Shown piece after piece: positions 20,201-32,119 of a stretch of DNA of 64,000 nucleotides; position 1 is the stretch's first letter, and each line of letters begins with the position of its first letter. Origin of the DNA: Cyanophora paradoxa (taxonomy: Eukaryota > Glaucocystophyceae > Cyanophorales > Cyanophoraceae); NCBI GenBank assembly GCA_004431415.1, contig QPMI01000545.1, forward strand, positions 124,001 through 188,000, written 5' to 3'. The notes under the pieces were generated by a model. That model saw nothing but the letters and a program-made list of their open reading frames with translations. It was not told the origin of the DNA and searched no databases. A program made the translations under genes and the position numbers.

Positions 20201-23200
20201 GCCCGCGTTCCCGTTCCCTCACGACGTCTTCGACCGGGTACCCTCCGCACCCACCCGGTCCTTCCGGTACCCCTCTCACACCTTTCGCCGCAGCTCATCG
20301 ACTTCCTCCGCGCCTGCCTCGCCGCCAGCGCCAAGGCCGCCTCCAAGGCCCGTACCCCCCTCCCCCCCAACGCCCCCTCCCCGCTCCGAATCACGTACCC
20401 CCAGAGCCTGGGGGAGTACCTGGCCTCCGAGGAGGTCGCGAAGCCGCTGGAGGCGTACCGCGGCCTCGTCGAGCAGGCCCGCGTACCCCCAAACACCGCA
20501 GCTTTTTTACGCAGCCCCCGGCTCGCCTTACGCCCCGGGCAGGCGCTGCACCCGGCGGGGGCGCACGACGTGCTGCGGGCGGCCTCGGCGGCCCTCTTCG
20601 AAGTCGTCTCCGAGTGCCCCGCCGCCGCCCGGCCCCTCTACGGCCACCGGTCCCCCTTTTGATCCCTTCCTCCCTTTTGATATCTTTTGATCTGTCTGCG
20701 CCAGGCTCAAGTGGGTGCGCGGGTTCCTCACCGTCTCCTGCGCCGACGCGCGCGAGACAATGGCCCGCGTCCTCGGTACCCCCCGTTTCCTTCCCCCCCT
20801 CCTACCTCCGGCCCCGCTCGCGTCTGACGTCCGGGGGGCGCCAGGCGCCGTCGCGGGCTCCCTGCCGGACGGTGCGAGCCCCCTTCCTCCCCCCCTTCTC
20901 CTCCTGCTCCTCCGCCCTTCTTATACCGGCGCAGCGGGGGCGGTGGGGGAGATCGCCGCGGACCTGCTGAAGGCCGTCGCCGAGTCCGACCCTCACGCCG
21001 CCGCCCACGCCAAGGTCGATTGGATCTCAGATTTGATCTTAGCTTTCGCCGCGCTCCCTTCCTCTCTCTTCTAATCCGCGGGCAGCACGGGGCGCTGCTG
21101 GGCCTGGCGCACGTCATCGCCTGCACGGCGGGCAAGCCCTCGTGCGTCCCACGCCCCGCCCCCGCCCCCGCCGCCGCCCGGCAGGCTCTGAAGGGGGCGG
21201 CCCCGCCCCGCAGGGCCCTCCCCGAGGGGACCGTCCGCGAGGCGCTCGCCCTCGCCTACCGCAGCCTCGACGCGTGCGGCCGCACCCGTACCCCCCTTCC
21301 TCTAATCCAATCTTAAACTTCGTCAGGCCGGTCTCGGAGGTGGCGGCGGCGGCCTGCTCGGCCCTCGGCGTCGTTGGCGGGTGCGGCGGCTCTTCTTTTT
21401 AATGCGAACGAAACGCGCCCGCACCGTTGTATCCCCCGGCCGACCGTGGCGGTGCCCGCCCGGCGCAGGCGGGCGCCGCTGCCGCTGCCGGAGGGCTCGG
21501 CCGAGGAGCCAGAGGCCCGCAAGCGGCGGCGCAAGGAGAAGGAGGAGGGCAAGAAGGAGGAGGGCAAGAAGGAGGAGCCGGAGGTCCCCCCCCTCCCCCC
21601 TCACCCACCCCCCATTCCCGTCATCTGAGCCGCTCTCGCGCTCAGGTGACGCGCTGGCGGGTCGCCGAGCGCCTCTCCGACCTCCTCGAGGCCGGCGACG
21701 TCAAGGCCCGCGCCAACCCCCCCTCCCCCCCCACTCTCCAATCCACTCTCATCTAATCGAAGGTTGTGGAGCGGGCGGCGGGGGCGCTGGGGGCGGTGCT
21801 GGTGGGGGAGCCGGCGGCGGCCTTCGCGGGGCCGGCCGTGGAGGCCCTCCTCGCCCTCGCCCCCCGCAAGGACGAGCAGGCCAGCCCGCTTTCTTTCTTT
21901 CTTTGGGGTCTTAGGTTGCATTCTGAATCTAAGGGGCTTTGAATTTAAGGGAATCCAAGGGCTTCTTTAGGGACCTCGGTTTCGTTGTTGATTTGTGAGC
22001 GTTTGGGGCGCAGCTGCACTTCACGGTGGGGGAGACGCTGGCGGCCATCGGGGCCCGCCCCTCGCCCGTCCCCGCCGGCGAGCCGGCCTCCGCCCCCGTC
22101 GGTGCCCGCCCCGCCCTCTCCCCTCCCTCCCTCCCCGCACTTTCTACTAAGCTTCCCTATCCTATCTTTCTACTAAGCACTTTCTACTAAGCTTCCCTAT
22201 CTTTCTACTAAGCTTCCCTATCCTTCCCTGCATTTCCGCGCCTCCGACCCATCCCACCCGCCAGACTCGATGGAAGGGATGCTGGAGCGGGTGCTGCGGC
22301 GGAACGTGCTCGAGGGCTCCCCGCTCCAGCGCGCCGCCGGCGCCATCTGGCTCCTCGCCATCGTCCGCCAACTACGCCCTTGTTGTTGACGGCTCCGGCC
22401 GACGCCTCTCCCCCCGTGCAGGTGAAGCACGGGGGCGGGCACGGGGCGGTGCAGCGGCGGCTGCCGGACGTACAGGCCGCCTTCTCGCGCCTCCTCTCCG
22501 ACACCAACGGCCCGCCCTCCCGCCCTCGCTCCCCCGCCGACTCGTCGGGAGCCCCGCTGACTCCCCTCCTCCCCCCTCGCCGCAGAGGTGACGCAGGAGA
22601 TCGCGTCGCGCGGCATCGCCCTCGTCTACGAGGCCGGCGACGAGGCCACCAAGGTCCGCCCCGCCCCGCCCGCAGCGAAATGCTCCGCCCCGAAGCGAGA
22701 GGCAATCTAGAGAGAACGAGACGAGCCCTGGCCGGCCGCGCCCTCCCCTTCCCTCCCCTCCCCTTAGCTGACGGCGCCCGGGGCGCGCGCAGCAAAAGCT
22801 GGTGCAGCGGCTCATGGAGACGATGACGGGCAGCGAGCGCGGCCGCATCCAGGCGCGGCGCTCCCCCTTCCGTCCTCGAAAAACTTTTCATAGCGCCTCT
22901 GGCGCTGACGCCCGCCCGCCCCCTCCGTCAGACGGCCATCACGCCCGACGCGACGCTCTTCAACGAGGGTATGTCCCCCGCCTCCTCCTCCCCCCACCCG
23001 CCCGCCCCCTCTTCCCTCCTCCTGCAGGGGCGCTGGGGGCGGCGCCGGACGGCGGGGGCCTCTCGACGTACAGGGAGCTCTGCGCCGTCGCCTCCGACCT
23101 CGGCAAGCCCGACCTCATCTACAAGGCCCGGCCCCGCGCCCCGCGCCCCGCGCCCCGCGCCCCCGTCCTGCTTAGAAGCACGTCTGCCTCGGTGGGGCCC

Positions 23201-26200
23201 TCGTCTACATCGTTAGAGCAGCTCGCGCCGAACCTAACCTATCCGAGCCACCTCTCCTCAGTTCCTGGACCTAACCTAACCTAACCTAACCGCAGTTCCT
23301 GGACCTGGCGAGCCACCACGCCCTCTGGAACTCCCGCAAGGGCATGGCCATGGCGCGCCCGCCCGCCCCCGCCCGGCCGCTCCTCCTGCACGCCTGACCC
23401 CGCCGCAGGGCTTCGCGCACCTCTCGGAGCAGGCGCGGGAGCAGCTGGCGCCCTACGTCGCCTCCCTCGTGCCCCGCCTCTACCGCTACCAGTACGACCC
23501 CAACCCCAAGGTGAAGGCGAAGAAGAGAACCGTATAAGAAGGGAGCTGACCGCGGCGCACGCACGCTCCGGCGCAGGTCCAGGACGCGATGAGTAACATC
23601 TGGCAGACCCTCGTCCGCCCGTTCCCCCCCTCTTCCCCCCCCCCGCCCTCACTTCGTTCGCAGGTGCCGGAGCCGAAGAAGGCGGTGGACGCGCACTTCG
23701 ACGCCGTCGTCGCGGAGCTCCTGCGCGGCATGGGCGACCGCATCTGGCGCATCCGGTACCCCCCTTTCTCCTTCCACCCTTCGCTCCTCCTCCTCCTCCG
23801 CCCTCCTCCGCCCACCGCCGCCCGCGAAGGGAGGCCTCGTGCCTGGCGCTCGCCGACCTCTTCCCCGGCCGCTCCGGCGACCAGGTACCCCCCCTGGCCC
23901 CCGGCGCCCACCAAACAAGCCTCGCCTCGCTGAGAAGCTGTACCCGGGGCAGCTGTACGGGCACCTGGGGGAGATGTGGGCGATGATTTTCCGCGCCCTC
24001 GACGACATCAAGGAGTCGGTCCGCCCCGCCCCCGGCCCCCCATCCCCCTTCCTATCCACCACTCCGTTGCTTTGTAGAATTAGCGTTGGACCATTCCCCC
24101 TCGCACCACTCGGAGCGCGCGCCTGGCCCCTGCCCTTGCCCCGCGCCTCACGCGGCCCTCCCGCCGGCCCGGCAGGTGCGGAAGGCGGCGCAGGTGGCCT
24201 CGCGCAACATCGCCGGCCTCTGCACGCGCCTCTGCACCCCCGAGCAGAGCAGCCCGAAGGACGTCCAGCGCACCGCCGAGGTCCTCGCCCCCTCCCCTCC
24301 CCTCCCGTTTCTTCCTCTCATTTCCTTTCCTTGCAGATCGTGCTGCCGTTCCTGGTGCAGCAGGGCATCAGCCACGCCGCCGAGGAGGCGCGCCCCCCCC
24401 CCCGCCTCCTTAAAAGCTATCTCCCAAGGAATGATGGCTTCCTAGAAGCCTCCCGGATAGCTCTCGCTCCCTCCCCTCCCCCCACCTCTTAAGCTCCCTC
24501 GGCTTCCCCTCTTCAAAAAGATTCCCGAAGCATCTTAGCTTCCAGGAGATACCTTTCCTCTCCTCGCCTCCGTATAAAAGAGAGGCGCCCGCTCAGCGCC
24601 CTCCTCCGCCAGGTGCGGAAGACGTCGCTGGCGACGCTGCTGAAGATCCTGGGGGCGGCGGGGGCGCACGTCCGCCCCTTCCTCCCCGAGACCGTCCCCG
24701 TCCTCCTCGAGTCCCTCTCCCAGCTCGAGTCCCAGACCATGAACTACATCCAGGTCGGGTCCTTTGCTTTGCCTGCATTGCTTGCTTTACTTTGCGATGA
24801 ACTCTTATTGAGTGAACAGTAAATGAATCTTGAGTAGATAGAAGATAATCGCCTCGCTGAGAACCCCCTCGCGTCCATCTATCTATCGCGCGGCTGACCT
24901 TCAGACGTTCGAACGCGCAGCTGAACGCGGAGAAGTACGACATCAGCCAGGAGACGATCGAGGCGAGCCGGCTGGCGGCCTCCGCCTCGAGCCCCGTCGC
25001 CCGCGCCCTCGACCAGTGCGTCAAGCAGGTCCGCGTACCCCCTTCCTTTCCTTTCCTTTCCTTTCCTTTCCTTTCCTTTACTTTCATCCCAGTGCGACGC
25101 GGGGGCGGTGGAGGCGCTCGTGCCGCGCCTCGCGGCGGCCATCCGCTCGGGCGTCGGCCTCACGACCCGCGGCGGCACCGCCCGCTTCATCACCCAGGTG
25201 TGCCCGAGCCGAGCTAGCCTAGCTTAGTAGTCCAGCCGGGGGCCTGATCATCGCGGCGCGCGCAGCTCGCGGCGACGAGCGCCGAGCTCCTCCGCCCGCA
25301 CTCCCAGCGCCTCCTCAAGGTCCCCCCCCCCCACGCCCGCCCTGCCCGCGCGCCTCACGCCACGCCGCGCAGAGTCTGACGGCGGCAATCGTCGGGGAGC
25401 GGAGCGCCGTGCTGCGCAAGGCGTGGGCCGGCGCCGCCGCCCAGGTCGTCCGCGTCGCCTCCGAGGCGCGCCCGCCCCCCTTCCCCTCCCCGTCTCCCCG
25501 CCTCTTACGCCCCCTCAGGCGCAGGGGGAGGCGCTGGTGGGGACGCTGGCGAAGCTCTTCCTCGACCCGGGGACGCTGGAGGCGCGGCAGACGTGCGGGG
25601 CGGCGCTGCGCGAGCTCGGAAAGCAGGCCCCCGACCTCCTCAAGGCCCACCAGGCCGCCGTGCGCCCAGAGATCAAATGTTTCATTAACTCCTTTCTTAC
25701 TTCCTTCTTTCTTCTTCCTTTCTTTCCTGCGAAGGTTCTGCCCGTGGCGTTCCTCGGGCGCAACGCGGAGGAGAAGGACATGGCCGAGAACTACAAGGAG
25801 GTACACCCGCACCCTTCTCCCCCCCCCCCCCCATTTTTGTTCTCAGCGCGGGGGCAGGTGTGGGAGGAGGTCGCGGGGGGGCACAGCGCCTCCGTTCGCC
25901 TCTTCCTCCCCGAGGCGCGCCGTACCCCCTCTCTGATTCCCCCTCCCCTCTCCCCCCCCCCCTGACGGGCGGGGCAGATCGTGGCGTGCGCGAAGGAGGC
26001 CCTCCGCCACGAGGCCTGGCCCCTCAAGCAGCAGGCGCGCCGTACCCCCGCCTCCCCTCCCCGCTGTACCCCCGCCGACACCGGTACCCCCCCAGGGCGC
26101 CGCGGCGATCCGGGAGGTGGCCGAGGTCCTCGCGCCCCCCAACGGGGCCGCCCCCACGTGCGCCTCGAACCCCGTACCCCCTTGCGCTTCGTGACGGCTG

Positions 26201-27717
26201 CGCCCAGGGAGGCGTCGGCGGGGGGCGAGGCGGCAGCGGGGCACATGGACGACTGCCTCGCCTCCCTCCTCGAGATGGTCCCGTAGCCCCCTCTCTTCCC
26301 GTACCCCTCTTCCCAACGGCGCCCGCAGCTGCCGGGGCGGCTGTGGGCGGGGAAGGAGGAGCTGCTAGCCGCCTTCGCCGCCGTCTGCCGCGTGCGTCTA
26401 CGCCCCCCCCCCCCCCCCCCCCCGCCTCCGCTCGCTTTGCTGGGGGGCCTGACGCCCGCCCTTCGTCCGCAGGCCTCCGCGCCCCGCCTGCTCGGTCCGT
26501 CCTCGGCCTCGGACCGATGAGGGGGCGAGCCCCTCCCCCGGCCCTGAAGCTAAGCGCGCTGCAGGCGGGGAGGACGTGTCGCGGGCGCGGGAGCTGGCGC
26601 GCGCGGTGCTCAAGGAGGCGCAGCGGCCCAAGCGCGACTACCGCGCCAAGTGCGCCCCTGAGTGACTTTAGCGGTCCTTCGGCTCAGCTGAGGCGCCCCC
26701 CCCCCCCCCCCGCTTCGTTCGCAGGGCGCTGGAGGCGCTCGCGGCGGTGCTCGACGCCTTCCACCCGAAGGTCGACATCTTCGACGAGGCCCGTACCCCC
26801 CGAGCCCTCCCCCCCCCCCATCTTTGCTCAGGCGGGGGCCGGGGCGCGCGCAGGTGCGGGAGGCGGTGATGCCGCTGGCGTGCCCGGCGCCCCCCGCGGA
26901 GGACCCGAAGGGCAAGGGCCCCGAGGCGCCGGCGGGGGCGCCCACGGCGGGCCCGAGCGGGGGCCGGCGGACGGAGGAGGAGGAGGCCGAGGCGCGGGAG
27001 AAGGCGAAGCTCGACGACGCCGTCCGCGAGCGCTCCGTCGAGGCCCGCCGTACCCCCGGCCCCGCCCCGCCCCGCCCGGTACCCCCTCCGCCTCTGACGG
27101 CCGTCGGGCGGGCGCAGGCGCTGGGGGCGGCGTTCCGGCCCTCGGCGGCGGGCCAGGCCCCCGCCCTCGCCGCCGCCCTCGCCGCCTCCCTCGTCGGACA
27201 CGCCTTCTCCGTGCGCCTCGCGTACCCCCCGCCCGCTCATCCCCCCTGCCGCTGAGCCGCGGCAGGTGCGGGCGGCGGCGCTGCGGGCGCTGGCGAAGAT
27301 CGCGGGGCGGGCGGGGGCGCCCCTCCCGCCGGCCGCCCTCGCCCCGGTCGCCGAGCCCCTCGCCGCCTGCGCCGCCGAGGTCAAGTCCCTCCAGGCGCGT
27401 AACCACCCCTCTTCCACCCCCCCCCCCCGCGTCCGCCAAGCCGACACGGTACCCCCCGCCCGCCCAGGTGCGGACGGCGAGCCTGGAGCTGGTGCAGGCG
27501 CTGGTGGCGGCGGCCGGCCCCGCGGGCGGCCCCGCCGCCCTCGAGCTCGCCCCCGTCCTCCTCCCCGCCGTCGAGGCGCGCCGCGTACCCCCCCAGGCCC
27601 CCCTTCGGTTTTTTGACCCGCGCTTTTTCGGCGCAGGCGCTGGTGGGGGACCGGGACACGAAGCTCTCGGTACCGGGCCTCAACCTGCGCGCCGCCCTCG
27701 CCGGCGCCCCCAAGTAG
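17231..27717 (+). CDS. ECM29: Proteasome adaptor and scaffold protein ECM29
   Basis: ECM29 is a long HEAT-repeat protein that binds the 26S proteasome and tethers or inspects it. Exons spliced in frame give family landmarks from end to end: [77 protein letters not shown] joined to [35 protein letters not shown] joined to [19 protein letters not shown], and [13 protein letters not shown]. The stop is TAG at 27715-27717. The gene is cut by dozens of short introns. Many have GC donors, often followed within about 10 nt by gtaccccc, as at 20109, 20348, 20477, 23126, 25915, 26035 and 26789. One intron contains (CCTAA)4. The exact exon set in the first 300 bp and at 18350-18420 is uncertain. Confidence 0.93.
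19443..19466. repeat. 24-nt C homopolymer in an ECM29 intron
   Basis: An uninterrupted run of about 24 C, followed shortly by another C run, lies just upstream of a gcag acceptor. It acts as an extreme pyrimidine tract. Run length is likely to be unreliable in assembly. Confidence 0.8.
22140..22226. repeat. Tandem ctttctactaagcttccctat repeat in an ECM29 intron
   Basis: Three to four imperfect units of about 22-26 bp containing tttctactaagc lie in an intron. Each unit also contains a ctaa(c/g)-like sequence, so the array multiplies potential branch points. Confidence 0.7.
23270..23291. repeat. (CCTAA)n interstitial telomere-like tract in an ECM29 intron
   Basis: Four perfect cctaa units lie immediately upstream of a cgcag acceptor, with another partial tract, aacctaacctatcc, about 40 bp earlier. 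On the other strand this is TTAGG. Confidence 0.8.
25043..25083. repeat. (CTTTC)n microsatellite in an ECM29 intron
   Basis: Seven or so cctttc/ctttc units form the pyrimidine tract of an intron that ends just before the exon reading [14 protein letters not shown]. Confidence 0.75.
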
Positions 27718-28665
27718 CCCCCCTGCAGCTGCTCCGATCCCGCCCGGCCCCGGCCCCTTCCGGCCGGGCGCGCTTCCGGGGCCGTAGAAGCACGAAAATG
27801 TATTCTCAAGGCCGACGCCCGCGGCCGGGCGGGCAGGGGCGTGCACGGCTCAACAAGCTTGGTCTCGCTTGCAAGCCTGGGTCTCTTTCGAATTCAGAAT
27901 TCAGAAGTCGTCGTAGCTTGAGCTTGACTTAGGCGCTGGGGCTGAGTCCCGTGGCCAGCACTTCGGAGGCCCAGAACCAGCGGACTCCAGATCTAGATCT
28001 AGATCTCGGAGATCTGATCCATAAATGCATGCGGCAGAAATCTAGATATCGATCTAGTCTCATCATCTAGAGCGCTTTTACTAAAGTTAGACTTCAACGG
28101 TTAACGTTCGCGTTCTAATTAATATAAAGCGCCGGCGCCGGGAGCTCGATCGCGATGGCCGGCGCCACCAAATGCAAGCGCTAGCGCTGGGCCGGGGCCA
28201 AGAGCTTGCGGGGACTCGGAGCCCCTCGTCGTCGGGCCTTTTTGCCGGCCACGTACCCCCCGAGGCAGCTAAGACCCCTTCGGAGCGCAAGGTGCGCCGC
28301 CCAGCAACCGCCCCTGCGTGCACGTCCTGTCCTAGGCGCTGCGTTGTTGTGGTCTCCGCGTGCGCCGGAGACGCCTGGGGGGCGGTCGGCGTTAGTTCTC
28401 GGTAGTTGATACTTGCCGCAGGCTGTTGAGCGGTCCGCGTCCGACGTCGTCTTCCCTCGCTCCATAACGCTTGCCTGGTTCGTCGCCGCGCCGGGGGCGC
28501 ACACCGCCGTCCTCCGGGCCTAGGAGCCTCCCGAGCGACCTCGCGAGCCAGCGGGCCAGGGCGGATCGGTGGAGCGATTAGCGATAGCTCTCCGTAGCAT
28601 GCTTGTCCCGCGTGCCGCTGGCGGCTCGGCCGGCTTCGCTGACGGGCGGCCGCCGGCAGAGCACC
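27718..28665. other. Intergenic, no gene seen
   Basis: Downstream of the ECM29 stop. It contains repeated agatctagatct palindromes near 27990-28010 and an AT-rich patch near 28020-28130. No supported ORF. The 5' part of the Cys-rich gene may extend into the end of this stretch. Confidence 0.5.
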
Positions 28666-31600
28666 ATGCCGCCCGCCACGCTAAAGTCCACGAAATGGTG
28701 GGCGCCGCGCCCCGCTCCGTTCGCTTCGCTCGAGGCTCACGCTCTCGCCGGCGCTCAGCTACTCCACGCCCGACTGCTCGGGCTCGACGACCAAGACTAG
28801 CACCGAGTCGGGCTCTAAGGCGGAGTCGGTCTGCGGCTCGGGCGACGCATCGGGCAAGGACTACGGCACCAATTCCGCGACCTGCAAGATCCTCGCCCTC
28901 CAGTGCTTCTCCACCGCCGTGCGCCCCGCCCGCGCCGGAGCCGAGTCGAAGTCGTTTAAAAAATAAAGAGATTAGTGTAAAAGAGTTTGTAGAAGCATTA
29001 GGTCAAAGCCAATTATATCAAAAAGAATTCTATACTCCATATCCTAATACTAAAGTATTAGTGGATTCGCGCCGGGCCGAGCGGGGCGGGGCGGCGCGGC
29101 ACAGGACTGCTCGGGCGCCCCCACCGTCAAGACCGAGTTCGACTACTACCAGGAGAAGGGCGTCGACGCCAACGCCGCCATGGCCCGCTGTGCGCCCCGC
29201 GCCCGTCCGCCGCCCCCGCCGGGGCCGAGCTGACGGGCTCGGGGTACGCAGGCCCGGCCGGGACCCTCGCGTACAAGGACGTCGGCACGAGCGCCTGCAA
29301 GGCGGCCCACCAGCCCCTCCAGTGCTTCAAGGACAAGGCCTGGCGCGCCCGCGTACCCCCCTACACCCCCCCCCTCCCCGCCTGGCTGACGCCCCGCTCC
29401 CTCCCCCCGCAGCGCGACCACGGCGACCAACACCGCCTTCGCCACCTAGTGCGCGAGCGGACGCCCGCCCTCCCCCCTCCCGCCTCGTAACGCGGGCGGC
29501 GCGCGCAGCAAGCCGTCGGCGTGCCCGACGGGCTCGATCGCGTACAAGGAGGCGGGCGGCAAGTGCAAGCCCCACCAGCCCTTCAAGTGGTGAGATCTCG
29601 GGCCGGCGCGGGGCGGCGAGGGGCGGAGATCTCGTTCGCTCGCTCACCCGCCGCCCCCGCCCCCGCCCCCCGCAGCTTCACCGAGCCCGGCTGCAAGGGC
29701 ACTGAGACCTCCGCCTTCATCCAGTGCGCCCGCGGCCCCGGCACGGCACGGCACGGCACGGCCCGCGCGTGGCTGACACGGCTGACGCGCAGGAACGGCT
29801 GCACGCGCATCAACTCGGCGAGCTTCATCGACCAGAGCACCGACGGCGCCGTCTGCCAGGAGCGCGCCGCCTGGTGAGGCCCAGCGAGCGGGCGCGAGAG
29901 CGGCCCGGGCGCCCCGCGCCGCCCCGCCCCGCCCGCGCCGCCTGACCGGCCGCAGCTTCACCACGTCCGACTGCACGGGCGACGCGGTGTACCGCTCGTG
30001 CGCGGCCGGCCGCCCGTCGCGGCCCTCCTCTCGGGCGGCGGCTGTTGACGCCGTGCGGGCGGAGTGCAGGGCGACGAGCAAGTGCCCGGAGAGCGCCAAG
30101 TCGTTCAAGGAGCCCGGCGCGAGCGAGTGCACGCCCGTCAAGGAGGTCGAGTGCTTCGCCGGGCCCGGCTGCGCGGGCGACGCGACCCCGGCCTCCTGCA
30201 GGCGAGCAGGCCCCGCCCTCTCTGACGGCGGAGCGCGCCCTTCTCACACAAAGCAGCTCGAAGTGCCCGGCGGAGACCGCGTCGTGGAAGGACGCGACGA
30301 ACGAGGGCGCCAAGTGCAACGAGCGCGCGCAGTGCTTCGACGACGCCTTCGACTGCTCCGGCGAGCCCCGCTACGTCGACGGGTGAGCAGGAGGAGGGGG
30401 AGGAGGAGGGGTACGCATCGCTTAGCTGAGCCTGGGACGCGCGCGCAGGGACGCGGACGACTGCGGCCGCGACGCCAAGAGCTTCAAGGCCTCGTCGGAC
30501 GCCAAGTGCGAGGCGATCAAGCCCGTCACCTGCTGTCCGCCCCGTGCGCTGCCCGCCTGCCTTGCTTTCCTTACGCCGGGGCGCAGTCAAGTTGCCCGGC
30601 TGCGAGGGCGACGCCACCCGCGTCGACTTCTCGTGCGCCCCGGCGCCCGGCCGCCGCGCCCCGCTGCTCTGCCTCTCACGCTGCTTCTCCGGGCAGGTGG
30701 GAGTGCAACACGAAGATGGCGAGCTTCCGGGACGACGCGGCGGCGAACCCGACCTGCACCAACCGCACCGCCTACCACCGCGAGGCCCGCCACCCCCCCA
30801 CCCCACCCCCCCCCCCCCCCCCCCCCCCCCGCGGTCCGGGCGCCCGCTGGTGCGGTCTGACCGGCCCGCCCGTGCCTCGCGCGCGCAGGTGGAGTGCACG
30901 GACGAGCCCTACTACACCGAGGAGTTCTACGGGTGCGGCCCTCCCGCCCGCCCGCCCGCCGTCCCTCCCTCCCTCCCTCCCTCCCGCCCCGCGGTTCATC
31001 TTACGCGGGGGCGCGCGGGGGCGAGCAGGCAGTCGGCGCCGGAGGGCTTCCGCGCGATCGTGCAGGGCGGCGACGACGAGTGCGAGGCGGTCGTGCCCGC
31101 CTGCTACATCAGCTCGGACTGGTGCCTTCCTCCACCTCCTCCTCTGCCCCGCCGTGTCCGTCCTCTCCTCTGACTCTGTCTGACGGGGGGCGCAGCTCGG
31201 GCGAGGCGAGCTACGGCTCGGTCGGCAGCGACGGCGCCGAGTGCCCCGCCGGTGCGCCGATCGACCTGACGCGGTCCGGCGCGGCGCGGCGCGGCGCGGC
31301 TGAGGCGGGGCGGGGGCAGGGACGGGGAGCATGAAGATGGCGGGGGAGGACGTCTGCGTGGCGCCCCTCAAGTGCTACGAGAGCTACGACTGCTCCGGCG
31401 AGGGCGAGGCCGGCACCACCATGGACCCCGAGTCAGCCCGCCCGGCCGGCCCTCGGGCGCCGAGCCCGCCCCCCTCCCTCCCTGAGCCCCGCGGCCCCGC
31501 AGGACGGCGTGCAACGCGGGGAACAAGTACTTCTCGGTCTCGACGGCGGACGGCGGCTGCTTCCGCCGCATGCCGGTCTGCTTCGAGGAGGAGGACTGTA

Positions 31601-32119
31601 AGGGCGACGCCGAGAAGCCGTCCTTCTTCGCCAACGCCAAGGGCGACGGCGTCTGCGGCGACGACACCAAGAGCTACTTCAGGCGAGCGCGCGCGGGCGG
31701 CGCCCCGCGGCCGCCGCCGCCGCCGCCGCTCACGCCGGCCGCAGCAAGGGCTTGACCGAGTCGCCGGCGTGCAAGGTCTACTCCGGGATGGAGGGCTTCG
31801 ACGTCAGCGACGACGACGAGGAGGCGGACGCGCGGCTCGACCAGGAGGCCCAGCAGGCGCCCCCTTCCCTTCCTCCCTCGCTTCCTCGCTTTCACGAGGA
31901 CTCAAACTCTGTCTTACTTAGGTGGAGGAGGCGCCCGAGGCGGAGGCAGCGCACGTCTACGACGACGCGTACGAGAGCTACGAGGAGCTCGCCATCGCCG
32001 TCCCCGACGCCGCCCTCGCCCTCGTGCGCACGCCTCGGCCCGCGCCGCGCCGCCCCCGCCGGGCCGGGCGCTGAGCTCGGGGGCCTGCGGCGCAGGACGT
32101 CCACGACGTCGACGCGTGA
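28666..32119 (+). CDS. Cysteine-rich repeat protein, probably extracellular
   Basis: The family was not recognised. About fifteen short exons encode repeats of roughly 40-50 residues patterned CF(x)2-4DCxGxA...C...SF/SY...C. Examples are [99 protein letters not shown] and [14 protein letters not shown]. Regular cysteine pairs suggest disulphides and secretion or a cell-surface role. The C-terminal exons are acidic ([14 protein letters not shown]) and end DVHDVDA at 32117-32119. The 5' end is unclear. The ATG at 28666 opens a frame without a convincing signal peptide, and an intron must end at the ctcag before the YSTPDC exon. The intron at 28919-29104 carries plastid-like DNA. Confidence 0.65.
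28919..29104 (+). other. Intron carrying the plastid-like insert
   Basis: Donor GTGCGC after the exon ending QCFSTA, acceptor gcacag before the exon [16 protein letters not shown]. Removing it rebuilds one copy of the cysteine repeat (CFSTADCSGAP). The intron ends are GC-rich like other introns here; the middle is abruptly AT-rich. Confidence 0.75.
28955..29065 (+). other. Nuclear copy of plastid DNA (NUPT), phycobilisome linker (apcE-like) fragment
   Basis: An AT-rich island of about 110 bp stands out sharply from GC-rich flanks. In one frame it is open throughout and reads [18 protein letters not shown] followed by [12 protein letters not shown]. This matches the conserved segment of the phycobilisome linker (PBS_linker_poly/REP) domain found in ApcE and rod linkers, with A/T-ending codons typical of plastid genes. 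No stop has accumulated, so the transfer may be recent. A misassembled plastid read is an alternative. Confidence 0.75.
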
